Shown here: piece by piece, positions 34,507 through 44,707 of the stretch | How positions within the stretch are numbered: the stretch's first letter is position 1 | Layout of the letters: each line of letters opens with the position of its first letter | Assembly (NCBI GenBank): GCA_000277445.1 | Contig: AJWJ01000089.1 | Coordinates: 1-59,345, forward strand | From: Polysphondylium violaceum | Lineage: Eukaryota > Evosea > Eumycetozoa > Dictyosteliales > Dictyosteliaceae | Direction of reading: 5' to 3' | Length of the DNA stretch: 59,345 nucleotides | Made by a program: the position numbers and the translations under genes | The notes under the pieces: generated by a model | The model's input: the letters and a program-made list of their open reading frames with translations, nothing else | The model's database searches: none | Told to the model about the DNA's origin: nothing

Positions 34507-35165
34507 TTGAACTATCTCAAAAATAATGATCTATTCAAACAATTGACTGGAGGGCCAACTGATGTATTTAATGTTAAATTAGATGCCTATCAAAAAATAC
34601 ATTATACACAGAATAGATTATCTAGTGAAGAACCACTTACTTTTCACCTTACTTTATCTTCATTATCCAAGTATGCTCCTCCTTCCTACTCTATTCCAAA
34701 TAAGCAAAGATAGCGCCCATAGAAATAAGAATAAGGTCCAAACGTTTCTATATACACTATTCAAGCCAGAGATAACAATGATGGATCCCAAAAGAAGACT
34801 AGAAGAGGGGGCCACCAAAATTGACCTTTATTTCTTATTTTGGATGGAACAGAGCAACCTTGTAACAATTCAAAAAATGTTCTCAATAATAACCTATTTT
34901 ATTCAGCAAAAAAAGCAGCATTCAATTAATATAGTAATTGGCTGCAATACTTATGGAACGATATTGTATTTATCTCAATCATATCCAGGGAGTATAAATG
35001 ATTGGAAATTATTAACCGTACGGATGAATCTCTCAAATGGTTTAGCCAATTAGAAAAAAATGAAATCGTAATTGGTGATCTGATCACGCTTTAGTGGACA
35101 TAGGGCTATAATAAAGTATTGGAAGAGGAAGAGAATAATGGAGGATCGGAAATAGTCAAGCAAGA
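34507..35165 (+). pseudogene. decayed DDE transposase (Harbinger/IS5-like, DDE_Tnp_4 type)
   Basis: Over at least three frames the plus strand shows a DDE_4 signature: DGTEQPC near 34841, YSAKKAAFN near 34903, then IVIGCNTYGTILYLSQSYPG with SINDW near 34990, and EIVIGD near 35065. The spacing of the three Asp-bearing motifs fits this transposase class. The N-terminal open frame at 34507-34713 probably belongs to it; a second weak copy of that segment (FNLKAYQ) lies near 35605. Several stops and frameshifts are present. I could not find terminal inverted repeats. Confidence 0.55.
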
Positions 35166-35859
35166 AGAGTTAGAGATACAAGAGGAACTAGAGTGGTGTT
35201 GTTGTGGTTGTAATCGGGATTTAATATTGAGAGTGATTGGAGTGTTGAAGGCTATGCATTATTATTAATTATCTTCTCTAATCTTTGGTCGAGTTGGTAT
35301 CAAATCAGACTCTTTTATCTGTAGATGACCTCGATCAAATGTGTTAGTGATATTATTACATTAGATTTATTACTTACCAATCAATCAAAGAGCTGAGTGT
35401 ACATACTTAATTATCAACGGAATCTAGAGACGTTAGACGTGCTAATAAAAGGAGATGATGAGAACGATTTATTCGTTATAGTTTAAAATCTTTTGATTTT
35501 AGTGAAATCCCTCACAAGACAATTTTTTTATCCTCGTGATATAATCCATCAACTATCAAATATTTGACATAGGATTGCCCATACAAGTTACCAATTAAAG
35601 AAACATTTAATTTAAAAGCTTATCAAAATAAATAAGTAATTCATTAAAATAAAATTCTGTTTTATCCACCTATTTATGGGCAGACTTATACATTATGAAC
35701 ATACAAAAAAGGAAATAAAGTTTTTCAAAATTACCCACACAAAAACAGATAATTTTTAACGTTTTTATCTGTTTTAAAATTATTAAACAGAAGGGTATAA
35801 ATACTTAATCTTTTTTTCTTTTTATTTTATAATATCAAAAAACCATTTTTAAAAATATA
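35166..35859. other. decayed repeat-rich spacer and promoter of the Cys-rich gene
   Basis: Contains the FNIP-like relic TRPKIREDN (minus, about 35262-35320), a weak second copy of the transposase N-terminal segment (plus, about 35580-35640), and an AT-rich promoter directly before the small secreted protein gene. No intact gene. Confidence 0.4.
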
Positions 35860-36159
35860 ATGAAATCATATAGTTTATCTTCAATTTTTTTCGTACTTTT
35901 TATTTCAAGTATTTTAATTTTAGAGGTTTCAGCAACTTGCGATGAAGATTTCATTAACTGCTTGATTACACACCCAAATGTATATTCAAATGCAATCACC
36001 GCATGTTCAAAAACATACAAACCTTGTGTAGAAAAAGCATATAGAGATAACGAAAGATGTAAATATAATTGTCTAAATTTAAAAACAAGGTGTGAAGCGA
36101 TCCTAGGTGAATCAGTAAAATGCTATACTGAAAATGAAACATGTCTCAAAAAATGTTAA
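35860..36159 (+). CDS. small secreted cysteine-rich protein
   Basis: Single exon, 99 residues. Residues 1-25 form a clear signal peptide (SSIFFVLFISSILILEVSA). The mature part, about 74 residues, has ten Cys (TCDEDFINC, AC, PC, RCKYNC, RC, KC, TCLKKC), enough for five disulfides, and is rich in Lys, Glu and Asn. There is no transmembrane segment or GPI signal. The spacing does not match saposin or defensin patterns I know. It sits alone inside a block of degraded DNA that interrupts the GTPase array. A secreted effector, signal or antimicrobial role is possible but unproven. Confidence 0.72.
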   Translation: MKSYSLSSIFFVLFISSILILEVSATCDEDFINCLITHPNVYSNAITACSKTYKPCVEKAYRDNERCKYNCLNLKTRCEAILGESVKCYTENETCLKKC

Positions 36160-36364
36160 CACACCGACATATACTGGGTAGCACTGAAATATCTTTCATA
36201 AAATATTATACAATTTATACAGACAAATGTTACAGACAAAGAGACAATTAATATCAAAATTGGTTTAAATTAAACTTTTAAAAAAATATTCAATTAATAT
36301 ATATAATAAAATAAATTAGTCTTCAAAATGATCAAACAATTATAATATTAAAAGCCTATTAGTT

Positions 36365-37025
36365 TTTTAATTGTCCTAGAATGTCAAGTTTTTGATCATC
36401 ATCTTTATCATCAAGATTAGCAGTTTGACAATGGAAGGAAGTGATTGACTGAAATCTATTAGGAAAATCATTTGAGTGATTGTTGGTGGCAATGATAGAA
36501 TTGCCCAATTGAATAATCTGTCTAAAACTTAGGTATGAACAGATGGTGGAATATTAATACCATCGCCTTCATTATCGATAATTGTCATCGAGCCAAAACA
36601 AGTGAGTTGTGTTTGATGGGATTGTGACTCTATTTTTTGATTTCGAGTAGATATAAAACACATCATTGACCAATCGACTTGATATGAATGATGGAATGTC
36701 ATATTCTCCTTTATCTTTTTGATAAAATAATTTCTTGAATTCGATTCTTTGCACGGTGGATGGAATATCAGTACTATTGATATCGTTGAAGGCTGTTTTG
36801 GCAAGATAAAGGTGTGTGACTGAAGGTGGAATGCAATATGCTTAATTGTCCCTGAGCTTATTCAAAATCAGATACCTCACAGATGGAGGTATTTTACCAA
36901 TTTACTTTTCATCATTTCTTTGAGGGGGATGTCACTTCAAGTGCCTCAACATTTGGAGGATAGTATGTGATTGCATCCGCATTTACTATTAACACTTTAA
37001 TTGATTCAAACAATGATAAGTCCAA
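36365..37025 (-). pseudogene. decayed FNIP/LRR-type gene
   Basis: On the minus strand, separated pieces in shifting frames carry the repeat pattern of dictyostelid FNIP/LRR proteins: YYPPNVEALEV, KIPPSVRYLILNKLRDN, IPPSVTHLYLAKTAFNDI, DIPSTVQRIEFKKLF, IPSNTTHLFWLDD, and an end at LDILGQLKN. Several stops and frameshifts interrupt it. It is more diverged than the four intact genes at 40-49 kb, so it is an older relic or another subfamily. Confidence 0.55.
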
Positions 37026-37088
37026 TGACTAAATATTTTTTCAACATCTTTATTTTCTTTTTTTATGTACAAGGTGCGTTTCTATAAT

Positions 37089-37777
37089 TTATTGAATGAT
37101 ACAAGATGGTTTTGGAGGTCGAGTATTTGGTTTTGTAACGGTAAAATTTGGATCATTGATCTTTTTATAAAACAAAGCTTTTCCAACTTCATCAAACATT
37201 TGATGGACATTGATGTTTTCTTTGGCAGAGATTTCATAGTATTGTGCTGCATTGTCTTGTGCAAATTGAATTGCTTCCTCTCTACTGATTACTCTTTTGC
37301 TTTCCAAATCAATTTTGTTACCAACAATATAAACTTCATGTACAAATTCATTGGTATGTGGAATACCTTTTAATTCTTCTTTTAAATAATTAAATGATTC
37401 CCTATCGGTCACATCGAACAATACAAAAATTGCGCTTGCACTCTCTAATTCATTAGTGTTACTATTGATCAGTAGTCAATGATATATACATTATACATAC
37501 TATAATAAGCCTGAGGTGTTGATCTAAATCTTTCAGCGCATACATATTTATCCCATATTTGTAGACACAGTCTATACTTTGGGTCAAGATCGAGGAAATA
37601 TTTGATTTTATAATCTATTGAAATGGTGGCGATATATTGATCTTGAAAGGTATCTTCGGCATATCTTATTAAGGTGTTTGATTTCCCTGAATGGTTTGCA
37701 CCAAGTATCATAAACTTTATGATTACTCTTTCTTTTTCTTGAGAAGCAGTACTATTACTATTATTATTATTTGCCAT
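37089..37777 (-). CDS. Rab-like GTPase array member H (CIIQ end)
   Basis: Exons 37501-37777 and 37089-37444, 210 residues. An Asn/Ser-rich start (MANNNNSNSTASQEKERV) leads into G1 GANHSGKS, G2 region TISIDYKIK, WDKYVCAERFRS, G4 NKID, G5 SAKE and the end PSCIIQ. The Gly of DxxG is absent (KYVCA). The first intact member after the 3.2 kb interruption; frames and splice sites are clean. Confidence 0.82.
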
Positions 37778-38034
37778 AACTTTGATTTAAAGTATAATAT
37801 TATCTTTCTCTGTCTCTGACTCTTCCATTCCTATTTATATCTTGATTGTTTATGAAAAAAGAAATGTTTGCAAAAAAAATTTTTAAAACTTTACAGTGTT
37901 TCTTTGAAAAGAAATCCAAGAAAAATAGATATATTTTCAACATCTCTTTAAAGAGGACTTTCTTGTTTCATCAAAGAATATCAAGTTTTCTTCATAAATA
38001 AAATTTATCTTTTTCTATTTTGTGACTCTATAAT

Positions 38035-38740
38035 TTATTGAATGGTACATAGGTGTCGACATGGCACAGGTTCCTTTGGAATTGTAAAGTTTGGATCGTT
38101 TATCTTTTTGTAAAACAGAGATTTACCAACTTGATCAAACATTTGATGAACATTGATGTTTTCTTTGGCAGAGATTTCATAGTATTGTGCTGCATTGTCT
38201 TGTGCAAATTGAATTGCTTCCTCTCTACTGATTACTCTTTTGTTCTCCAAGTCGATCTTGTTACCAACAATAAACAACTCATATACAAATTCTTTAGTAT
38301 GTGGAATACCTTTTAATTCTTCTTTTATAAAATTAAATGATGCTCTGTCGGTAACATCAAAGAATATAAAGATAGCACTTGCATTCTCTATTTACATTAG
38401 CTTAAAATTAATATCCCATCCTACCACTTGGGCTGTGAATATACATACTATAATAATTAACAGGCACTGTTCCAAATCTTTCAAGAATACCTCTTTGTTT
38501 ATCCCATATATGTAGGCATAAACGATACTTTGCATCAAAATATTCAACACCCTTTATTTTAAAAATTTCTCCAGTACTGGTGCCGATAGATTGATCTATA
38601 GAGGTACTTTTAGCATATCTTAATAAAGCTTTTGATTTTCCTGATCCGCTTGCACCAAGTAATAAACACTTTAATGATACAACAACTTTTTCTTCTTGAG
38701 TATTTGTATTGAGATTATCAAGATTATTATTATTTGCCAT
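38035..38740 (-). CDS. Rab-like GTPase array member I (CTIQ end)
   Basis: Exons 38449-38740 and 38035-38387, 214 residues. G1 is GASGSGKS. The effector loop is quite different from its neighbours (GTSTGEIFKIKGVEYF). Switch II reads WDKQRGILERFG, G4 NKID, G5 SAKE, end HLCTIQ. Exon 2 is close to those of D, G and H, while the switch I area is unique to this copy. It appears intact. Confidence 0.82.
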
Positions 38741-39045
38741 TGAAACTATTAGGTTCTGAAAAACATTACTCTTTTAAATGTATGATTATTCATTCCATTC
38801 CTATTTATATCATATGATTGTTGTTGTTTATGAAAATGAAATGTTTGCCTTGCAAATTTTTTCAAAAATAATTTCGTGTTTCAGCGAAAATAAATCTATG
38901 AAATTAGATAAAAAGAGAAGACATAAAGTTTCTCATTTTTTATCAAAGGGAATGGTATTTCTCGTTTTTAGGACCAAATTATGAGATTTGGAGGATGTTG
39001 CATTCATTTACTATGATTCAATATTAAAAATAAATTAAATGCTAT

Positions 39046-39739
39046 TTATTGTAAGATACAAGATGGTTTTGGAGGTTCTAGAATAGGGCTTGATCCCATA
39101 TCTTTTATCTTTTTGTTAAACAAATCTTTGGCGATATGATCAAAGGTTTGATGGACGTTTATGTTTTCTTTGGCAGAGATTTCATAGTATTGTGCCGAAT
39201 TGTCTTGTGCAAGCTGGTGTCCCTCCTCTCTACTGATTACTCTTTCACCCTCCAAATCGATCTTGTTACCAATAATATACAACTCTTGCCCAAATTCATT
39301 TGCATGAGGAATGTTTGCAATTTCATCTTTTACAAGATTAAAAGACTCTCTGTTTGTTATATCAAAAAACACAAAATATGCACTTGCATTCTCTATAGAT
39401 ATTGACATTGAATTGAATAGCATTAGTTTTGGGTCCTCCAACAACAATTACACCATAAACATCATACATACTATAATAAGCCTGAGGTATTGATCTATGT
39501 GTACCGCAGCCGCTGTATGTATCCCACACTTGTAGACAAAGAATATACCTTGGATCAAGATCTTCAAAATATTTGACCTTGAAATCTATCCCTATGGTGG
39601 TGTAATATTGATCTATAAATATATTATCAGCATATCGTATTAAAGTATTTGATTTTCCCGTTCTTTTGTCACCAAGGAATATAAACTTGAGGAAAACTCT
39701 TGCTTTTTCTTGTTGATTACCACTAGTATTTGTTGTCAT
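39046..39739 (-). CDS. Rab-like GTPase array member J (CILQ end)
   Basis: Exons 39472-39739 and 39046-39392, 204 residues. It is the most Rab-like member: G1 GDKRTGKS, effector loop TTIGIDFKVKYF as in Rab1/Rab8, then WDTYSGCGTHRSI where Rabs have WDTAGQERFRSI; G4 NKID, G5 SAKE, end PSCILQ. It ends in CaaX rather than the double-Cys of most Rabs. Its conserved effector loop suggests it is closest to the ancestor of the array. Confidence 0.84.
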
Positions 39740-40368
39740 CTTTATTTATCATTCGAATAATATAAACAAGTATTTATATCTACCAATATATATACTACAT
39801 TCCCATCTTTATTTTGATGCGAAATTTTATAAAAAATGATCATGTTTCATTGAAAAAAATCTATGAAATAGACATAAATACTGAAAGAGAGTTAAATACT
39901 TTAACATGAAGTAATTTTTGAATTCTTAGAAAAGAAATATTATTTCAAGCAAAGTGTTCAACAACAACTACTACTATTATAATAAGTATTTTATTAATCT
40001 TGGTCATTTATCTCTAACACTATGAATGATACACTCTGATTTTAGCAGAAGAAGGTTAGAGTTTTAAATAGTCAATAGAATTTTTACTTTCCAAAGAAGC
40101 TATAATGATTTAATCTTTTTAATTTAGGTCATTTAGATTATTTGTTTTAAATAATTGGAGTCACCGCTTATACATTTGAGACAGATTCCGGTATTTCAAT
40201 AAACGGCATAATCTGTATCCAACATTATACATTAAAAATAGGGATTACTTTTATCCTTAGGCATATCTTGTTGTTCGATACATGGAGTTTGGACAACAGA
40301 TGCTAGATTAATTAAAAATTATTTAAAAAAAAAAAACTGTTTGAGATGGAAAGTAAAGGATTTTATTA
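39740..40368. other. boundary spacer between the GTPase and FNIP arrays
   Basis: AT-rich. A short stretch at about 40018-40050 resembles the CaaX-coding end of the GTPase genes (minus strand, a CIIH-like ending), hinting at an eleventh, nearly erased copy. No intact gene. Confidence 0.4.
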
Positions 40369-42144
40369 TTAGATGGAGGAGAAAGAAACAAAAATTCTTT
40401 TCAATATTGCTATAAAGCCTCCCCATCCTGCAAAAAAAGTTTGTTGTAAATTCAAGAGATTTTTTTTTAAATTTGATTCTCTTTTATCTATATTTGTCTC
40501 TATATGTTTCTTCATTAAACTTAAGACACCAAATTGTTTTACGACAACGTCTCTATTGACTCGTAAGTTTTCATATGATACAATCAGTAGGTCAACACTG
40601 GGAGGAATATTGATCACTTCGCTATGGTCATAATAAATATCGAGTTTTAAGTGTGTCAATGAAGGTGGTAAGGCATTGTCACTGATTGGTTTGTTGTAGT
40701 TGGTAGACAAATAAAAACATCCATTGGGTATGAGGTTTTTTTCTATCTCCACGTTGTACAAATCCAAAGATCTCAAGGCGGTTGGGAGATGGAGAAATGA
40801 CTTGATGGATCCAAGATTTGGCAAGCTGATGCGGAGATCCATGATGGAGGACGGTAATTGCACGGGCAATGTAAGGCCTTTCATAAGATTAAAAGAAGAA
40901 ACAGTGAAACGAAAGGTTTTTAAACGATTGGGAATAACATTGATAATAGTTGGAAACATGTTTAAACAAGTGAGATGCAAATCAGTGATAGAGGAGGGCA
41001 GTGCACCTGGTGAGACTAGCGAGATATCCTTGAGGCTGAGTTTAGTTACACTGTTGGGTATGATGTCTGGTTGATCAATAGCTTGGGAAAAGTCGAACAT
41101 CTGAAGATTGGTCAAGGTATTGGGTAAGACACCCACAGTAAGGGGACTATCAAATTCGCACAACACGAGGGATTTGAGATGCTTTGAAAATAAACCGCTG
41201 GTCAAGGATTGATCGTAAATTTCGCAGGTAAAGGATTCAAGCTGTGGTGGAAGAACACCTGGGATGAGAGGCTCTGGACTGCAATAAAAAGAATCTATGG
41301 TTTTAATTTGTTTATAATCGAGCTTTTGGTCCCAAAAGCTGTCGGGGTCATAATCTATATTGATCGCAGAGACCCAGGGATAGAGTTCAAGGTGCTCGAG
41401 TTGGCCAGGTTCATAGATGGAAAATATGGCATTGGGAAAATCCTTTCCAGAATAGGGTACATTAAAAGTGGGTAAGTCATGAACTTCGAATCTCATTCTC
41501 AAATCTGTGAGAGAATCTGGTAATTGACAAACAGGATGACCTTTGTTGACTTCCCAAGCTAGATCAAGTGTACTTAATGATGGCGGAAAGAATTTGGGCA
41601 ATGTGAGAATATGTTGTTTTACAGATAAACTAGTGATCCCGTTGGGAAGGGTATTTAAATTGACAGGGTAGAAAACAACATCTAATCTTTTCAATCCACT
41701 AGGAAGATTGATGATATCTTTGGCAAAACGACCACCCCTTATTGTCAGATCAGTTACTTGTTGTGGAATATCAAATCGGGTCTCTTCATAATTGTCAAGT
41801 TCCAAAGTTAACTTGGTAATGTGTAAAAGAGCATCACTATGAAATAGATTTATATCGATTCCCTTGATTGTCAAATACAAGCAATTGATCAAGTATCTGT
41901 GCTCAAAGTTTTCAAATTGAGCAAATTGATCAGAGTCTGAGCATTTAAATTCGATTGATATATTACAGTCTCGATCACCATTGTTCTTGTTGTTTATTGC
42001 TGTATAGAGTGTCAAAAGATGTCGATAATTCGATTCAAGATATGTGTAATCGATAATAATTTTATGATTTTCAAATCTCTTTAACCTGACTCTATTATTC
42101 AAGTATTTGTTTCTCCACAATGCATAAAATAAATTATCCATCAT
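40369..42144 (-). CDS. FNIP-repeat protein 1
   Basis: Single exon, 591 residues. The N-terminal module FYALWRNKYLNNRVRLKRFE is typical of dictyostelid FNIP proteins. It is followed by many leucine-rich repeats of the LPxSLTxLxL type, including FNIP forms (FDSPLTVGVLPNTLTNLQ, IDQPDIIPNSVTKLSL, NKPISDNALPPSLTHLKL). The C-terminus is Lys-rich and ends with an aromatic amphipathic stretch (FFAGWGGFIAILKRIFVSF). No signal peptide; probably cytosolic and protein-binding. It is the 3'-most of four tandem minus-strand copies. Function is unknown in all dictyostelids, as far as I know. Confidence 0.85.
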   Translation of the reverse strand: MMDNLFYALWRNKYLNNRVRLKRFENHKIIIDYTYLESNYRHLLTLYTAINNKNNGDRDCNISIEFKCSDSDQFAQFENFEHRYLINCLYLTIKGIDINLFHSDALLHITKLTLELDNYEETRFDIPQQVTDLTIRGGRFAKDIINLPSGLKRLDVVFYPVNLNTLPNGITSLSVKQHILTLPKFFPPSLSTLDLAWEVNKGHPVCQLPDSLTDLRMRFEVHDLPTFNVPYSGKDFPNAIFSIYEPGQLEHLELYPWVSAINIDYDPDSFWDQKLDYKQIKTIDSFYCSPEPLIPGVLPPQLESFTCEIYDQSLTSGLFSKHLKSLVLCEFDSPLTVGVLPNTLTNLQMFDFSQAIDQPDIIPNSVTKLSLKDISLVSPGALPSSITDLHLTCLNMFPTIINVIPNRLKTFRFTVSSFNLMKGLTLPVQLPSSIMDLRISLPNLGSIKSFLHLPTALRSLDLYNVEIEKNLIPNGCFYLSTNYNKPISDNALPPSLTHLKLDIYYDHSEVINIPPSVDLLIVSYENLRVNRDVVVKQFGVLSLMKKHIETNIDKRESNLKKNLLNLQQTFFAGWGGFIAILKRIFVSFSSI

Positions 42145-42346
42145 CTCTGATATTTATATAAATATAGAGATATAATATTATTGAAAATGATGTGAATTTT
42201 TTCAAATGAAATTATTTTTTAATTTTACAGGAATTGGAAAAAGTGGTGAGTGTGGGGGGGAATTGGAGCCGATGAGTGAGCTGCGTGTATAGAAGATCAA
42301 CTACAAGTTGAGATCTGCTATGATTGACGGCTAATAAATGTTTTGG

Positions 42347-44212
42347 TTAAGGGGTACAGATAGATCGTGGCAGGTTATCATAATCATTATTGGGATCAAG
42401 GATTCTTTTTAATTTTGCAAAAAAAGTTTGTTTTAAATTAAAGAGACTCTTTTTTAAATTTGTTTCTCTTATATCTATATCTATATCTGTCTCTTTCATT
42501 TCCATTATATGTTTCTTCATTAAACGTAAGACACCAAATTGTTTTACGACAACGTCTCTATTGACTCGTAAGTTTTCCGATGATACAATCAGTAGGTCAA
42601 CACTGGGAGGGACGTTGATAACTTCGCTATGATTATGTGGAAGATCTAGTTTTAAGTGTGTCAATGAAGGTGGTAAGGCATCCCCACTGATAGGTTTGTT
42701 GTAGTTGGTAGACAAATAAAAACATCCATTGGGTAGAAGGTCTTTTTCTATCTCTACGTCGTCCAAATATACAGATCTCAAGGCGTTTGGGAGATGGAGA
42801 AATGACTTGATGGATCCAAGATTTGGCAAGCTGATGCGGAGATCCATGATGGAGGACGGTAATTGCACGGGCAATGAAACGCCTTTCATAAGTCTAAAAG
42901 AAGAAACAGTGAAACCAAAGGTTTTTACACGATCGGGAATGACATTGATAATAGTTGGAAACAAGTTTAAAGAAGTGAGACGCAAGTCAGTGATAGAGGA
43001 GGGCAGTGCACCTGGTGAGACGAACAAGATATCCTTGAGGATGAGTTTGGTTACACTGTTGGGGATAATGCCTGGTCGACCAATAGTGGGGGCAAATGAG
43101 GGCATCTGGAGATTAGTCACACTGTTGGGGATGATGTCTGGTTGATCAATAGGTTCGGTAAAAAAGAACATATAGAGATTGGTCAAGGTATTCGGCAAGA
43201 AACCCACCGTAAGGGGACTATTAAATGAGCCCAAATCGAGGGATTTGAGATGCTTTGAAAATAAACCGCTGGTCAAGGATTGACAGTCCAAGGGGGGGTA
43301 ATAGTATCCAAGCTGTGGTGGAAGAACACCTGAGATGAGAGGCTCTGGACTGCCATATATGGTCTTGATTTGTTTGTCATTGAGCTTTTGGTCCCAACTG
43401 CTTTTGGAGGCATAATTAATATGAATCGTAGAGACCCAGGGATAGAGTTCAAGGTGCTCGAGTTGGATAGGATCAGAGATGGACAATATGGCATTGGGAA
43501 AATCCTTTCCAGAATAGGGTACATTAAAAGTGGGTAAGTCATTAAAGCGGAATCTCATTCTCAAATCTGTGAGAGAATCTGGTAATTGACAAGCAGGATG
43601 ATCTAGGTTAACTTCCCAAGCTAGATCAAGTGTACTTAATAATGGTGGAAAAAATTTGGGCAATGTGAGAATACGTTGTTTTACAGACAAACTAGTGAGC
43701 CCGTTGGGAAGGGTATTTAAATTGACAGGGTAGTTAACAACATCTAATCTTTTCAATCCACTAGGAAGATTTATGATCTCTTTGATATCTCTGGCATATT
43801 TACCACCCTTTATTTTCAAATCAGTTACTTGTTGTGGAATATCAAATCGGGTCTTTTCATAATTGTCAAGTTCCAAAGTTAACTTGGTAATGTGTAAAAG
43901 AGCATCACTATGAAATAGATCTACATCGATTCCCTTGATTGTCAAATACAGGCAATTGATCAAGTATCTGTGTTCGAATTTAACAAATCGAGCAAATTGA
44001 TCAGAGTCTGAGCATTTAAATTCGATTGATATATTACAGTCTCGATCACCGTTGCTCTTGTTGTTTATTGCTGAATAGAGTGTCAAAAGATGTCGATAAT
44101 TCGATTCAAGATATGAGTAATCGATACTGATCTTTTGATTTTCAAATCTTTTTAACTTGATTCTATCACTCAAGTATTTGTTTCTCCACAATGTATAAAA
44201 TAAACTATCCAT
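42347..44212 (-). CDS. FNIP-repeat protein 2
   Basis: Single exon, 621 residues, the longest of the four. It contains one extra repeat relative to its neighbours: IIPNSVTNLQMPSF and IIPNSVTKLILKD occur in succession where the others have a single IIPNSVTKL. It also has a different C-terminus (LKRILDPNNDYDNLPRS, then ICTP), because its frame runs into the conserved relic spacer. Otherwise it is strongly similar to the others over its whole length. Intact. Confidence 0.85.
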   Translation of the reverse strand: MDSLFYTLWRNKYLSDRIKLKRFENQKISIDYSYLESNYRHLLTLYSAINNKSNGDRDCNISIEFKCSDSDQFARFVKFEHRYLINCLYLTIKGIDVDLFHSDALLHITKLTLELDNYEKTRFDIPQQVTDLKIKGGKYARDIKEIINLPSGLKRLDVVNYPVNLNTLPNGLTSLSVKQRILTLPKFFPPLLSTLDLAWEVNLDHPACQLPDSLTDLRMRFRFNDLPTFNVPYSGKDFPNAILSISDPIQLEHLELYPWVSTIHINYASKSSWDQKLNDKQIKTIYGSPEPLISGVLPPQLGYYYPPLDCQSLTSGLFSKHLKSLDLGSFNSPLTVGFLPNTLTNLYMFFFTEPIDQPDIIPNSVTNLQMPSFAPTIGRPGIIPNSVTKLILKDILFVSPGALPSSITDLRLTSLNLFPTIINVIPDRVKTFGFTVSSFRLMKGVSLPVQLPSSIMDLRISLPNLGSIKSFLHLPNALRSVYLDDVEIEKDLLPNGCFYLSTNYNKPISGDALPPSLTHLKLDLPHNHSEVINVPPSVDLLIVSSENLRVNRDVVVKQFGVLRLMKKHIMEMKETDIDIDIRETNLKKSLFNLKQTFFAKLKRILDPNNDYDNLPRSICTP

Positions 44213-44707
44213 CCTATTTATCTATTATATAAATATAAAGATAAATTAATATTCACCATGATGTGAATTTTTTCAAATGAAATTATTTTTTAATTTTACA
44301 AGCAAAACATGGTGAGTGAGCAATTGGAGTCGATGAGTGAGTTGCGAGTATAGAAGCTTAAGTACAAGTTGAGATCGATTATTGTTGCCGGCAAATATAT
44401 GGTTATATGAAGGGGTGCAGATAGATGGTGGGGAAGTTTTTCACAATCATAATTGGTGATTGTTTAGTACTATACATTGTCCAAGCATGGAATAATGAGA
44501 AATCTTTATCAAGACATAAAATAAAAGTGGAAATGTAATTGGTGATATTAAAAATAGATTAACCTTCCCAAGAATTAAAATATCATCAAAAGAGGTGTAA
44601 TATATGTAGGCATAAGAAACAAGTATTTATTACAATAATTCGCTCACAAAAGGTCATTTAAATAAAAAATACTTTTTAAAAAACATGTTCACCGAAACAC
44701 GGAGGGA
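44213..44707. other. FNIP array spacer
   Basis: Holds the promoter of FNIP gene 2 (AATTTTTTCAAATGAAATTATTTTT block, shared by all four genes) and a relic segment at about 44290-44420, homologous to the other spacers. The rest is AT-rich. Confidence 0.5.

Noticed and set aside
34583-35053. 156-codon frame read as a normal gene
   Set aside because: It contains only part of a DDE transposase; the remaining motifs are in other frames, so it is a relic.
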